Assembly: GCA_022843385.1 (NCBI GenBank)
Contig: JALHNT010000017.1
Location: 62,001 to 126,000 of the forward strand
DNA: 64,000 nt
Reading direction: 5' to 3'
From: Anaerolineae bacterium
GTDB taxonomy: Bacteria > Chloroflexota > Anaerolineae > Aggregatilineales > Phototrophicaceae
A program made the position numbers and the translations under genes. Positions 36,537 to 46,379 of the stretch are shown here, piece by piece. Under the pieces are notes generated by a model that saw nothing but the letters and a program-made list of their open reading frames with translations, was not told the DNA's origin and searched no databases. Each line of letters opens with the position of its first letter. The stretch's first letter is position 1.

Positions 36537-36899
36537 ATGGATATTCCACTGTTCCCAACCGACAAAGCTCCCCGTCCAAAAGATGAGATCCGGATCGAAA
36601 AACTGGAGATTACGCCGTATCCGGATCGGTTTCGTGTTCGCATACATGTTCAGGTCACCTCATTTCTGGAACGGCCCAATCTGCTCATCGTGGCGCGCAA
36701 CCAAGCCGGGATCATTGTCAGTGAGATGAACATCATCGAGACCATGCACGCTGATATGGAATTCACGCTTCACATTCGCAATGTGTCCGACCCGGCTGGT
36801 GACTATACCGTGTCAGCTGATCTGTTCTATCAGACTCGCAATCCCCCTCAGGATCAGGCTGTAGCGGTCTTTACTATTCCCTCTCAAAATGAATCTTGA
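36537..36899 (+). CDS. Small beta-rich protein of unknown function
   Basis: The 120-residue protein begins MDIPLFPTDKAPRPKDEIR and continues with alternating hydrophobic strands (VRIHVQVTSFLERPNLLIVAR; MEFTLHIR; YTVSADLFYQT), as in an Ig-like or beta-sandwich fold. There is no signal peptide and no catalytic motif. It lies between the ACT and JAMM genes, 20 nt after the former, so it is probably part of the same transcript. Confidence 0.6.
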   Translation: MDIPLFPTDKAPRPKDEIRIEKLEITPYPDRFRVRIHVQVTSFLERPNLLIVARNQAGIIVSEMNIIETMHADMEFTLHIRNVSDPAGDYTVSADLFYQTRNPPQDQAVAVFTIPSQNES

Positions 36900-36927
36900 G
36901 CATTCAGAAGCGAATAGAGCCCTTATA

Positions 36928-37467
36928 ATGCGGATATGGTTAACGCATGAGCAGGTCAGTAATCTGGTTGAGGCAGCCCGGAGAGGTAATCCACATGAGG
37001 TATGTGGCATATTGGCAGGACAGGGTGAGCAAGTACGACGCATCATCCCTATAGCTAATGTCGCCGCAAATCCCGAATCAACCTATCGCATGGATGAGCG
37101 AGCTTTGGTAAACACCCTGCTCCAATTACAGCGAGAGCAACTGGACTTAGTGGCTTTCTATCATTCTCACCCGCAGCATGAACCCAGGCCATCGTCGATG
37201 GATATACAACAGGCAACGTATCCCGAAACACCCTACCTCATTATCGGCCTGCGTCCACAGGTGCGCCTGGCTGCGTGGCTAATGAGCCGGTACGACGTGC
37301 AAGCCGTGGAGCTCTACATAGGAATAACGAAGCCCCCGCCACTCACTCCCCCAATGACACTTGGGGAGAAACAAGCCATCGTCCTAACCATGATAATCGC
37401 TTTCACTATCGTGATTTATGTTGCCCTCACGCTGCTTCCGCCTGCGCCGGTCATTCCGCGTCCATAA
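36928..37467 (+). CDS. JAMM/MPN domain metalloprotease with C-terminal membrane anchor
   Basis: The 179-residue protein has a complete JAMM zinc motif: Glu24 in HEVCGIL, His79-Ser-His81, Ser89 and Asp92 (HSHPx6SSMD). JAMM proteases remove ubiquitin-like or sulfur-carrier proteins, or cleave C-terminal extensions. The C-terminal segment of about 25 residues (IVLTMIIAFTIVIYVALTLL) is a tail anchor. ATG 36928 starts at MRIWLTHEQ, the usual family N-terminus; an upstream ATG 36889 would add 13 residues and overlap the preceding gene. No sulfur-carrier or ubiquitin-like partner is seen nearby, so the substrate is unknown. It precedes the prepilin peptidase by 8 nt. Confidence 0.85.
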   Translation: MRIWLTHEQVSNLVEAARRGNPHEVCGILAGQGEQVRRIIPIANVAANPESTYRMDERALVNTLLQLQREQLDLVAFYHSHPQHEPRPSSMDIQQATYPETPYLIIGLRPQVRLAAWLMSRYDVQAVELYIGITKPPPLTPPMTLGEKQAIVLTMIIAFTIVIYVALTLLPPAPVIPRP

Positions 37468-37475
37468 GGTAAGTC

Positions 37476-38297
37476 ATGATCCTTTCTTTGCTCATCATTT
37501 TCATCATCGGCATCATTGCTGGCGGACTGGTCAATATGCTATCCGACGACCTCCCAGCCTATCGTTGGCCCCGCCGCCCCCACTACCCTGATGGGAGTCC
37601 GCGCCCTGTGTCGGCCTGGCTCGGGATTAGCGCGTTTCTGGCTGGAAAGCGCACAGCGCCGGATGGCAGTAAACTGTCGTGGCGCTATCCGCTGACCGAA
37701 CTCGCAACGGTTATCCTGATGCTGCTGGCGTATGTGGCAAAGCATGACGCTGAAGATGTGACCAATCTTCAGATGATATTCTATCTGATCTATATCCCTA
37801 TCCTGGTGCTCGTCACGGTGATTGATCTCGAACACCGCCTTATCCTGTTCGCTGTTATGATTCCCTCGGCCATTCTGGCAGTGGTTGATGCCATTCTGAC
37901 CCCGATCAATCATGCACCTTCGCTCAGTGAATCCCTGATTGGCGGAGGGGTTGGCTTCGCAATCTTTTTCCTGATGTATCTGGGCGGAATCGTCTACGTC
38001 TATCTGATAAATCAGTTGACTACACGAAACCTCAAAGAGGTGGCCTTTGGATATGGGGATGTGATGCTGGCCGGGGTCAGCGGGCTGATGCTGGGGCCTG
38101 GGGCCCTGCTGCTGGCGCTGTTCATGACGGTGGTCTTTGGCGCGCTGGGGTCACTACTGTATGTCTTTAGCCGGGTTTTTTCAGGCAAAGGCTACAGTCT
38201 GTTCACTCCACTGCCCTACGGCCCCTATATCGTGGCTGGCACATTCCTGATGCTCATCTTCGGCCAGGAAATGCGGCTCCTACTGGTCGGTTACTGA
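37476..38297 (+). CDS. Prepilin peptidase (A24 family)
   Basis: Type IV prepilin peptidases cleave the leader of pilin-like proteins with two aspartates in the membrane. The 273-residue protein has about seven transmembrane helices, the first aspartate in VTVIDLEHRLI and the second in FGYGDVMLAG (GxGD). The N-terminal loop that usually holds two CxxC zinc motifs for N-methylation lacks cysteines, which suggests a peptidase-only type. No pilin gene is visible in the window. It ends in a 7-base overlap with the convergent mnmA. Confidence 0.88.
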   Translation: MILSLLIIFIIGIIAGGLVNMLSDDLPAYRWPRRPHYPDGSPRPVSAWLGISAFLAGKRTAPDGSKLSWRYPLTELATVILMLLAYVAKHDAEDVTNLQMIFYLIYIPILVLVTVIDLEHRLILFAVMIPSAILAVVDAILTPINHAPSLSESLIGGGVGFAIFFLMYLGGIVYVYLINQLTTRNLKEVAFGYGDVMLAGVSGLMLGPGALLLALFMTVVFGALGSLLYVFSRVFSGKGYSLFTPLPYGPYIVAGTFLMLIFGQEMRLLLVGY

Positions 38298-39382
38298 GAT
38301 CGCTCGATAACCCCGCCGCCTAACACCTCATCATCGTGATAAACCACCGCTGCCTGCCCAGGTGTGATGTCACGCAGCGGTGTCTCGAAGGTCACGGCCA
38401 TACGATTGTCCGGCAGCGGCTCGACCAGCGCTGGCACAGGCGCAGCCTTGTAGCGGATCTTCACACCGGCACGGAATGGGGTGGCTGGAGCATTGCCACT
38501 CACCCAGTTCACGCGGCTGGCAGTCAGCCGATCCCGACCTAACTCTGAGGCAGAACCAACAACCAGGGTATTCGCAGTTGAATTGATGCCAATCACATAC
38601 AGCGGCTCGGCACTGTTCACACCCAGTCCTTTGCGCTGACCGATGGTGTAGTTGACCAGACCCTGATGCTCTCCCAGAACTTCCCCGGTCTGACGCACAA
38701 TTGGCCCAGGACGCATCACATCAGGCGCGTGATCGCTAAGAAAGCGGCGATAGTTATTGTCGCCGATGAAGCACAAATCCTGGCTATCCTGCTTGCTGGC
38801 TGTTGGCAGCCCAAAACGTGCCGCGAAATCGCGGACCTGTGGTTTGGTGAACTCGCCCACAGGAAAAAGAGTATGGGCGAGTTGTGTCTGCCCCAACACG
38901 CTCAACACATAGCTCTGATCCTTGTGGGAATCCATGCCAGTATACAGATGATACTGGCCGTCATCAGTCTGGTGAACCCGGGCGTAATGCCCAGTCGCCA
39001 GATACGCGGCATCCATCGCCAGCGCATTTTCCAGCAAGTGGCGAAAGCGAATGTGACGATTGCATTCCATACAGGGGTTAGGTGTCACACCCTGGCGATG
39101 CTGGTCGATGAAGAACTCCACGATGGTATTTCGAAAGACATCCTTAGTATCCAGTACATAAAACGGGATTCCCAGTTTGGCAGCAATGCGCCGGGCATCA
39201 TTCATCTGATCGGGAGTGCAGCAGCGATTATGCGCGCCACCTGCCATTGTCTCTTCCGACCACAGACGCATCATCATCCCAACCACATCATAGCCCTGCT
39301 CGACCAGCAGCGCTGCGGCAACCGAGCTATCGACCCCGCCGCTCATGGCAACGACAACGCGCACATCAGCTTTATTCGTCAC
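38291..39382 (-). CDS. mnmA: tRNA-specific 2-thiouridylase
   Basis: MnmA thiolates U34 of tRNAs for Lys, Glu and Gln. The 363-residue protein has the PP-loop SGGVDSSVAA, the catalytic cysteine region TPNPCMECNRHIRF and a second cysteine in KQDSQDLCFIG, and the C-terminal beta-barrel. It starts in an ATGA overlap with the cysteine desulfurase gene, which probably provides the sulfur. No other gene of the thiolation chain is seen here. Confidence 0.96.
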   Translation of the reverse strand: MTNKADVRVVVAMSGGVDSSVAAALLVEQGYDVVGMMMRLWSEETMAGGAHNRCCTPDQMNDARRIAAKLGIPFYVLDTKDVFRNTIVEFFIDQHRQGVTPNPCMECNRHIRFRHLLENALAMDAAYLATGHYARVHQTDDGQYHLYTGMDSHKDQSYVLSVLGQTQLAHTLFPVGEFTKPQVRDFAARFGLPTASKQDSQDLCFIGDNNYRRFLSDHAPDVMRPGPIVRQTGEVLGEHQGLVNYTIGQRKGLGVNSAEPLYVIGINSTANTLVVGSASELGRDRLTASRVNWVSGNAPATPFRAGVKIRYKAAPVPALVEPLPDNRMAVTFETPLRDITPGQAAVVYHDDEVLGGGVIERSQ

Positions 39383-40551
39383 GAAACCCTCACTTGCCGC
39401 AGGCGGCGAACTTTCTCCACCGCTTCGACCAACACCATCACCGTGTAATCAATATCGGCTTCTGTCGTCTGCCGTCCAACTGTCAAACGCAGACTGCCCA
39501 ACGCCTCATCTTCGGAATATCCCAGCGCCAACAAGACGCCCGACGGCTCCGGGTTGCCGGTCTTGCAGGCCGAGCCGCTGCTGGCCGCCACACCCTTCAT
39601 GTCCAGATGCATCAGCAGGGTATTGCTCTCGACGCCTTCGATCACAAAACTGGCGTGGGACGGCAATCGCTGGTCAGGGTGACCGGTCAGCCGCGCACCA
39701 TCCACGTGGGACAACACCCCTTCGATGAGCTGGTCACGGCGGCTACGATACTGGGCAGTCCAGTGGTCGAATTCCTCGTAAGCCAGCTCTAATGCTCGCG
39801 CCATCCCGACAATGCCGGGAGTGTTGTGAGTACCAGCCCGCCGGTTAGACTCATGACTACCACCCGTTTGTGAGGGCAGCAGGTCAATGCCCTTGCGAAT
39901 GTACAGCACGCCAACACCTTTAGGCCCGTAAAATTTGTGGGCTGACAAACTCAACAGGTCAACGCCCAGCGCCTGGACATCCAACGTTAACTGACCACCC
40001 GCCTGAACCGCATCGGTATGGAACAGGACATCTTTGACGCGAGTGATAGCCGATAGCTGCGCCAACGGCTGGATGGTCCCAACCTCATTATTAGCGTACA
40101 TCACGCTCACAATCCTGGTCTCTGGCTGACAGGCCCCCGATAAGTCATCGGGCTGGATGCTGCCATAGGTATCCACTCGCAACCGACTGGCGGTGTAACC
40201 CAATGTCTCGACCAGTTGATCCACTGTCTTGCCAATCGCCTCGTGCTCCAGCGGTGAAGTCACCAGATGCTTGCCTGTCTTTCGAGGGGATAAAGCCGCA
40301 CCACGCAGCGCCAGGTTATCACTTTCTGAACCACCACTGGTGAAGACAATCTCTTCTGGTGAGCAATTCAACACACGGGAGATACTTTCTCGAGCCGACT
40401 CCGTTGCCATCTCGGCCTGACGGCCAAAGTGATGCGATGACGAAGGATTGCCGTAAACCTCAAAAAAGTATGGCAACATCGCTGAGACGGCTCGATCATC
40501 CATCGGCGTAGTCGCTGAATGATCGAGATAAACACGGCGGCGTTCAGTCAT
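39379..40551 (-). CDS. Cysteine desulfurase (NifS/IscS family)
   Basis: The enzyme uses PLP to take sulfur from L-cysteine for Fe-S clusters or tRNA thiolation. The 390-residue protein has YLDHSATTPMD at the start, the PLP lysine region LSAHKFYGPKGVGVLYIRK, and the catalytic cysteine in SSGSACKTG. ATG 40551 (MTERRRVYLDHS) was preferred over TTG 40557. It precedes mnmA and overlaps it by 4 bases, which implies delivery of sulfur to tRNA 2-thiouridine. No IscU gene is adjacent. Confidence 0.95.
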   Translation of the reverse strand: MTERRRVYLDHSATTPMDDRAVSAMLPYFFEVYGNPSSSHHFGRQAEMATESARESISRVLNCSPEEIVFTSGGSESDNLALRGAALSPRKTGKHLVTSPLEHEAIGKTVDQLVETLGYTASRLRVDTYGSIQPDDLSGACQPETRIVSVMYANNEVGTIQPLAQLSAITRVKDVLFHTDAVQAGGQLTLDVQALGVDLLSLSAHKFYGPKGVGVLYIRKGIDLLPSQTGGSHESNRRAGTHNTPGIVGMARALELAYEEFDHWTAQYRSRRDQLIEGVLSHVDGARLTGHPDQRLPSHASFVIEGVESNTLLMHLDMKGVAASSGSACKTGNPEPSGVLLALGYSEDEALGSLRLTVGRQTTEADIDYTVMVLVEAVEKVRRLRQVRVS

Positions 40552-40627
40552 GAGCAATCATCAATTCAACCATTTTGCTGATCGCTGTTTATTTTATGGT
40601 AATCAACCGAATTTTCCCAGATTCGAC

Positions 40628-40656
40628 ATGACGAGACAGGCGAATCAGGATATGAT
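40628..40656 (+). promoter_or_regulatory. Candidate sigma-70 promoter for eno-pyk
   Basis: ATGACG (40628-40633) and TATGAT (40651-40656) are 17 nt apart. The transcript would begin near 40664, leaving a leader of about 60 nt before eno. The -35 matches 4 of 6 bases. Confidence 0.4.
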
Positions 40657-40661
40657 AGTGA

Positions 40662-42011
<1,350 letters not shown>

Positions 42012-42037
42012 AGCTCTAAACTAAAGGGGAATAGCAC

Positions 42038-43504
42038 TTGGCTAAACAACATATTGACGGGAAGCGCACCAAGATCGTTGCGACCATTGGTCCCGCTTCC
42101 CGCGATGAAGATACGATCCGGCAGATGATTCGGAACGGCATGAATGTCGCCCGAATTAACTTCTCGCATGGCGATCATCAGACACATGGCGAAAATATTG
42201 ATCGTATCCGCCGCATTGCCCAGGAAGAAGGGGCCGTCATCGCTATTCTGTGTGACATACAAGGCCCCAAAATCCGTATCGGCAAGGTCGCTAATGAGCC
42301 ACTGAACCTCGAAAAGGGAGATCGCGTCACCTTTACCCTGGACAATGTTCCAGGTGATAATGGCGTGATCTCCCTGCCCCACCCGGAATTCATCCGTGAC
42401 ATCAAGACCGGGATGCAACTGCTGCTGGACGACGGCAACATCGAATTGATGGTGGTGCAAACGATCACGCGCGGTCTTATCTGTGAAACAGTTGTCCCCG
42501 GTGCGCTAACCTCGCGCAAGGGTGTCAGCGCCCCCACTGCCCGACTAACGCTTTCAGCCATCACCGAAAAAGATCGAGCGGATATTGAATTCGCGCTGTC
42601 GAAGAATACTGAATATCTCGCCATGTCCTTCGTCCGGTCGCAGGAAGATATCCGCGAACTGAAGTGGCTGATTCGTCATCTGGGTGGTGAAGTCGCCATC
42701 ATCGCCAAGATCGAGAAGCATGAGGCATTGGAGAATATCGAGTCGATCATCGAAATCTCGGACGGCATTATGGTCGCGCGTGGTGATCTGGGTGTTGAAA
42801 CGCCAGCAGAAGAAGTTCCTGTCCACCAGAAGCGCATCATTAAGCTGTGTAACAGCGTGGGCAAACCGGTTATCACCGCGACGCAGATGCTCAGTTCAAT
42901 GGTCGATAATCCCCGCCCTACCCGCGCTGAAGCCAGTGATGTGTATAACGCCATCCTCGATGGCACAGACGCCGTCATGCTGAGTAACGAAACGGCGGCT
43001 GGCAGTTACCCGACGATTGCAGTGGAGACCATGGCGCGCATCGCCGTGATCGCCGAGCAAGGGTTTTGGACGGGGCGGCGGGCGGAACCCCGTCAGGTGG
43101 TTAGACCCAACGCCGAGGGACGTGAAGCCGTATCTGACGCCATCAGCCAATCGACTTGTCAGGTGGCTGAAGCGCTGGATTGCAAAGCCATTGTTACCTC
43201 AACCTTAACCGGTTACACCACCCGCCGCGTAGCGAAAGAGCGCCCACAAACCCCGGTCTTGTGCGTAACACCCAGCGAAATCACCCAGCGACGGATGGCG
43301 CTGGTGTGGGGTGTTATTCCACTGCTGATCCCGGAATTCAAGTCAATTGATGGGATGATTGCCGAGGTGGTCAAGGCAGCGCAGGATGCTGAACTGGTCA
43401 CGGTAGGCGATAGCCTGGTTATCATTGCCGGCGTGCCATTCGGCGTTGGTGGTCAGACCAATTTTCTCAAGATTCACACAGTGGGCGAGATTGCCGAGTT
43501 CTAG
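42038..43504 (+). CDS. pyk: Pyruvate kinase
   Basis: Pyruvate kinase makes ATP and pyruvate from phosphoenolpyruvate. The 488 residues have TKIVATIGPASRDE at the start, MNVARINFSHGDHQTH, the domain-B region, MVARGDLGVE (Mg/substrate loop) and TQMLSSMVDNPRPTRAEASDV, plus a C-terminal allosteric domain. The start is TTG 42038 with AAAGGGGA 7 nt upstream, the best-placed start in frame. It is cotranscribed with eno and followed by a strong hairpin. Confidence 0.98.
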   Translation: MAKQHIDGKRTKIVATIGPASRDEDTIRQMIRNGMNVARINFSHGDHQTHGENIDRIRRIAQEEGAVIAILCDIQGPKIRIGKVANEPLNLEKGDRVTFTLDNVPGDNGVISLPHPEFIRDIKTGMQLLLDDGNIELMVVQTITRGLICETVVPGALTSRKGVSAPTARLTLSAITEKDRADIEFALSKNTEYLAMSFVRSQEDIRELKWLIRHLGGEVAIIAKIEKHEALENIESIIEISDGIMVARGDLGVETPAEEVPVHQKRIIKLCNSVGKPVITATQMLSSMVDNPRPTRAEASDVYNAILDGTDAVMLSNETAAGSYPTIAVETMARIAVIAEQGFWTGRRAEPRQVVRPNAEGREAVSDAISQSTCQVAEALDCKAIVTSTLTGYTTRRVAKERPQTPVLCVTPSEITQRRMALVWGVIPLLIPEFKSIDGMIAEVVKAAQDAELVTVGDSLVIIAGVPFGVGGQTNFLKIHTVGEIAEF

Positions 43505-43516
43505 CCACCGGTTCAA

Positions 43517-43539
43517 AGGCAGGGGAGTTTCCCCTGCCT
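43517..43539. terminator. Strong hairpin between pyk and the convergent zinc-ribbon gene
   Basis: A perfect 9-bp stem (AGGCAGGGG 43517-43525, CCCCTGCCT 43531-43539) has a 5-nt loop. It lies between two convergent genes. U-tracts are poor on both strands, so it may work as a bidirectional terminator or mainly as an RNA-stabilising hairpin. Confidence 0.5.
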
Positions 43540-43546
43540 CAGCATT

Positions 43547-44149
43547 TCAATAGGGTTGGTCGCTGTCAATGAATTCGACCGGCTCATTGGAACGTACCGC
43601 CTGTGGGCGGACGCGCTGAATTCCTGGCTCTTCCGGCATCGAGCTGGGACGCCCAGCATAACGCGCCATGGGTTGGGAAGCAGACGGCACTTCGGCGGCA
43701 TAGCCCGGCTGAGTCATGGCACAATGGGGGCAGACCTGCCAGGGCAGTTCCAGCAGTTGATGACAATTGATGCAGGGTTTCTTGAGGCGGGTCGAGCAGT
43801 GTGGGCAGACCTGCCAGGTGTCGCGGGTACGCTGACCGCAGCCAGGGCAGGTTGGTTTCTCTTCGATTTCCTGTAACAGCGCCTCTTCTTCCAGAGAGCG
43901 TTCATAGGCTTCGCCCAATGTCTCGCGTGGGCGCAGCAGAAGGTAGATGACCAGGCCTGGCAGGTTCAGCAGGGCGACCATGATCGCCACACCAAGTTGG
44001 GCGAAGGTATCGCGCGAGCGTGACCGCATATCACGATAAGCCCAGATGATGATCGCTAACCAGAATGCCGCGATAATCACAATGGCATAGATCGCCACAA
44101 TGGTCACCACATCGCTCGAAATACCAAACCCTGCCAAAAACTCAGCCAT
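43547..44149 (-). CDS. Membrane protein with tandem double zinc-ribbon motifs
   Basis: The 200-residue protein has an N-terminal transmembrane helix at about residues 11-35 (VVTIVAIYAIVIIAAFWLAI), a second at about 53-72, then cytosolic zinc ribbons: CPGCGQ...CPHCS (about 100-120) and CINCHQ...CPHCA (about 126-145), each made of two CxxC pairs. The C-terminal part is Pro/Ser-rich. ATG 44149 has GGAG 7 nt upstream, and the promoter at 44181-44209 excludes the longer upstream frame. Function unknown; a nucleic-acid or protein adaptor role is possible. Confidence 0.8.
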   Translation of the reverse strand: MAEFLAGFGISSDVVTIVAIYAIVIIAAFWLAIIIWAYRDMRSRSRDTFAQLGVAIMVALLNLPGLVIYLLLRPRETLGEAYERSLEEEALLQEIEEKPTCPGCGQRTRDTWQVCPHCSTRLKKPCINCHQLLELPWQVCPHCAMTQPGYAAEVPSASQPMARYAGRPSSMPEEPGIQRVRPQAVRSNEPVEFIDSDQPY

Positions 44150-44180
44150 GTGAAGCTCCAACCTGTCGTATGATAAGACC

Positions 44181-44209
44181 AGTATAGCAATCGCCCGTAA
44201 CCCGCGCAA
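44181..44209 (-). promoter_or_regulatory. Sigma-70 promoter for the zinc-ribbon membrane protein gene
   Basis: On the minus strand TTGCGC (44204-44209) and TATACT (44181-44186) are 17 nt apart, with a transcript start near 44174. This puts the first usable start codon at 44149. Confidence 0.6.
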
Positions 44210-44227
44210 AACCCGCGAGGACTCGCA

Positions 44228-44932
44228 GTGATGAATGACAAACCCCGGCTGATGATGCAGAACATTCCGATCGAAGAACGTCCACGGGAACGGCTGCTGG
44301 CGAATGGCCCGGCGGCACTCAGCAACACCGAGTTACTGGCATTACTGCTACGAACAGGCAGCAGTGGTGAAAATGTGCTGCACTTATCCGAACGACTGCT
44401 GGCCGCCTTCAACGGATTGTCCGGGTTAGCGCAGGCAACCTACGGCGAAATAGAGCAGATACCCGGATTGGGACCGGCCAAGATTACACAGATTCTAGCC
44501 GCAATTGAACTCGCCAAACGTTTGATGACCATGCCATCCACCGAACGTCCGATCATCCACCGAGCCGAGATCGCGGCGCAACTGGTCATGGATATGCGCT
44601 TGCTGACTCAGGAGCAGGTGCGAGTCATCCTGCTGGATGCATCGCGGCGTGTCATCAGCATCCCCACCGTGTATCAGGGAACCATCACCGCATCCGTCAT
44701 CCGCATCGCCGAACTATTCCGCGAAGCGATCAGCCGTAACAGCCCGGCCATTATCCTGGTGCATAATCATCCTTCAGGCGACCCTGCCCCTTCGCCCGAA
44801 GATGTCAAGCTCACCCATCAGGTGATTGAAGCAGGGAATTTGCTCGACATCCAGGTGCTGGATCACCTCATCATCGGGCGTGACGACTGGCGCTCACTCA
44901 AGACACTGGGACTGGCATTCGGACAAACTTAG
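44228..44932 (+). CDS. radC: RadC family protein (JAB/MPN domain)
   Basis: The 234-residue protein has the RadC N-terminal helix-hairpin-helix region (IPIEERPRERLL, LLALLLRTGSSG, EIEQIPGLGPAKITQILAAIEL) and the C-terminal JAMM-like motif HNHPSGDPAPSPED (HxHPSGx7D). Its DNA-repair role is historically claimed but not established in most species. GTG 44228 and ATG 44231 are both possible, after GAGGA at 44217-44221. Its 3' end overlaps the convergent FecR-like gene by 4 bases. Confidence 0.95.
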   Translation: MMNDKPRLMMQNIPIEERPRERLLANGPAALSNTELLALLLRTGSSGENVLHLSERLLAAFNGLSGLAQATYGEIEQIPGLGPAKITQILAAIELAKRLMTMPSTERPIIHRAEIAAQLVMDMRLLTQEQVRVILLDASRRVISIPTVYQGTITASVIRIAELFREAISRNSPAIILVHNHPSGDPAPSPEDVKLTHQVIEAGNLLDIQVLDHLIIGRDDWRSLKTLGLAFGQT

Positions 44933-46263
44933 CCGGCCAACAGTGCCATCTCACCGACCGATACATCAAATTGATGACCAGATGCATAAAAGTAGACGCT
45001 GATGATCGACTGTGGGCGCTGATTGGATGGGATCAGGTTGAACAGATTACCGCTGTCATACAGATACCATGACTGCTGGTTGACAACATCATGCTCCTGC
45101 GAACAGGTGTTGCACTGAAGTGGATAATTGGCGTTCGGGTCAATGTATTGAAAGAAGCCGTGGATCCACCACTGCGGTTCACCTTGTTGATTGATGTAGT
45201 TGATCTTCAGCATGAGTGGACATTCGCTGGCATCGACGCCACAGGTGCCAAGCGATTGGTAGTCGATCTTCAGGCTGGCGCGGATCGCCAGATAATTGAG
45301 TGTGCTGACGTCATACCCGTTCGATCCCAGATAGCTGATGCAGCCGATCTGGCCGTTGTTGCTCGCGCCATCATTTCGCAGGAAACGCAACAACCAGCGA
45401 CCATCAACCCGTTCAGCCAGATAGGAGCCTGAAGGTTGGTTTGAGCTTTCATGGCATGCCCAGTTTTGCAACGTCGGCGAAGCAGCGTTATCCGATGACG
45501 TGAACAAATCCTGAAAGGTGCTGTTCGACAGCAGATTGGCATACGTCTCACCGATGGACACTACGGGACCGGCTGCATCGTAGGTGACAACGCCCTGTGA
45601 ATTAGCCGGAATGGCGCGCCCTTCCCCATCCTGAGGGAAGATAACGGCAGTCCCCTCACGATTGATGACCGTCAACTGGGTATCCGAAACTCTGACCTGA
45701 TACTGTCCGCTGCCGGTTAACGTGACGCGATCACCTTTGACCGTCAGGAGTTGCAGTGAGAAGTCTCTCCCCAGATCACGTGGGATGAAGATATCGACAT
45801 CGCCGACCACGTTCTGGACATCAATGGTATAGGGAATACTTGACCAGGGAAAACGGGGGCGCAATCCGCGTTCCAGTTCCAGCGCGGACCCCGACCGTAG
45901 TGTTACAGCCGCAACCAGCTTTTCCTCACCCTGCTGCGAATCACGGAAGAATATGGTCGCCTGCGATACCAGGTCTTGAGTACTCAAGACATCGTTAAAG
46001 GTGACGACCTTCGCCTGTCCAGGCTGGATTGCCTGACCAGACAGGCTGGCAGTGCCACGCCCCATCTGTGCAACTGCTTCCAATGGCAGAGTCGATTGAA
46101 ACAGAAAATAACTCATGCCAACCACACTGGTGACGCAGACCGTGCAGAATGCCGCAAAAGCCAGCAGCAGGATTCCCCAGGCACGCCGCTGCGGGTCAAT
46201 ACGATAGCGAGCCTGTGGAGGAGATTGAATGGTAATGTCTGTCACAGGATTTCCAGACCTCAT
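44929..46263 (-). CDS. Membrane-anchored beta-rich surface protein with FecR-like domain
   Basis: The 444-residue protein has a short cytosolic N-terminus, one transmembrane helix at about residues 30-55 (AWGILLLAFAAFCTVCVTSVVG), and an extracytoplasmic part. The first part (about 110-220) has a FecR-like look (LRSGSALELERGLRPRFPWSSIPYTI). The C-terminal part (about 260-440) is a jelly-roll-like beta domain with several cysteines (ASECPLMLKINY, LQCNTCSQEHD). Function is unknown, and the FecR comparison is weak. It is convergent with radC and divergent from yebC. Confidence 0.7.
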   Translation of the reverse strand: MRSGNPVTDITIQSPPQARYRIDPQRRAWGILLLAFAAFCTVCVTSVVGMSYFLFQSTLPLEAVAQMGRGTASLSGQAIQPGQAKVVTFNDVLSTQDLVSQATIFFRDSQQGEEKLVAAVTLRSGSALELERGLRPRFPWSSIPYTIDVQNVVGDVDIFIPRDLGRDFSLQLLTVKGDRVTLTGSGQYQVRVSDTQLTVINREGTAVIFPQDGEGRAIPANSQGVVTYDAAGPVVSIGETYANLLSNSTFQDLFTSSDNAASPTLQNWACHESSNQPSGSYLAERVDGRWLLRFLRNDGASNNGQIGCISYLGSNGYDVSTLNYLAIRASLKIDYQSLGTCGVDASECPLMLKINYINQQGEPQWWIHGFFQYIDPNANYPLQCNTCSQEHDVVNQQSWYLYDSGNLFNLIPSNQRPQSIISVYFYASGHQFDVSVGEMALLAG

Positions 46264-46312
46264 TCCAATTATGCCATCGCGCGTAGTATAGCATACTCAA
46301 CGGGTCGCCATC

Positions 46313-46341
46313 TCGACGCCGATATGAGGCTTCGTTATAAT
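46313..46341 (+). promoter_or_regulatory. Candidate sigma-70 promoter for yebC-ruvC-ruvA-thyX
   Basis: TCGACG (46313-46318) and a perfect TATAAT (46336-46341) are 17 nt apart, with transcription starting near 46348 and yebC at 46380. The -35 matches 4 of 6 bases. Confidence 0.55.
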
Positions 46342-46379
46342 CAATTCGTGAACAAATGACCTGTAATGGAGTTTGAGTT

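Noticed and set aside
38666..39448. A 260-codon plus-strand frame opposite mnmA
   Set aside because: It is antisense to MnmA, which has full family motifs, and looks like a codon-bias shadow.
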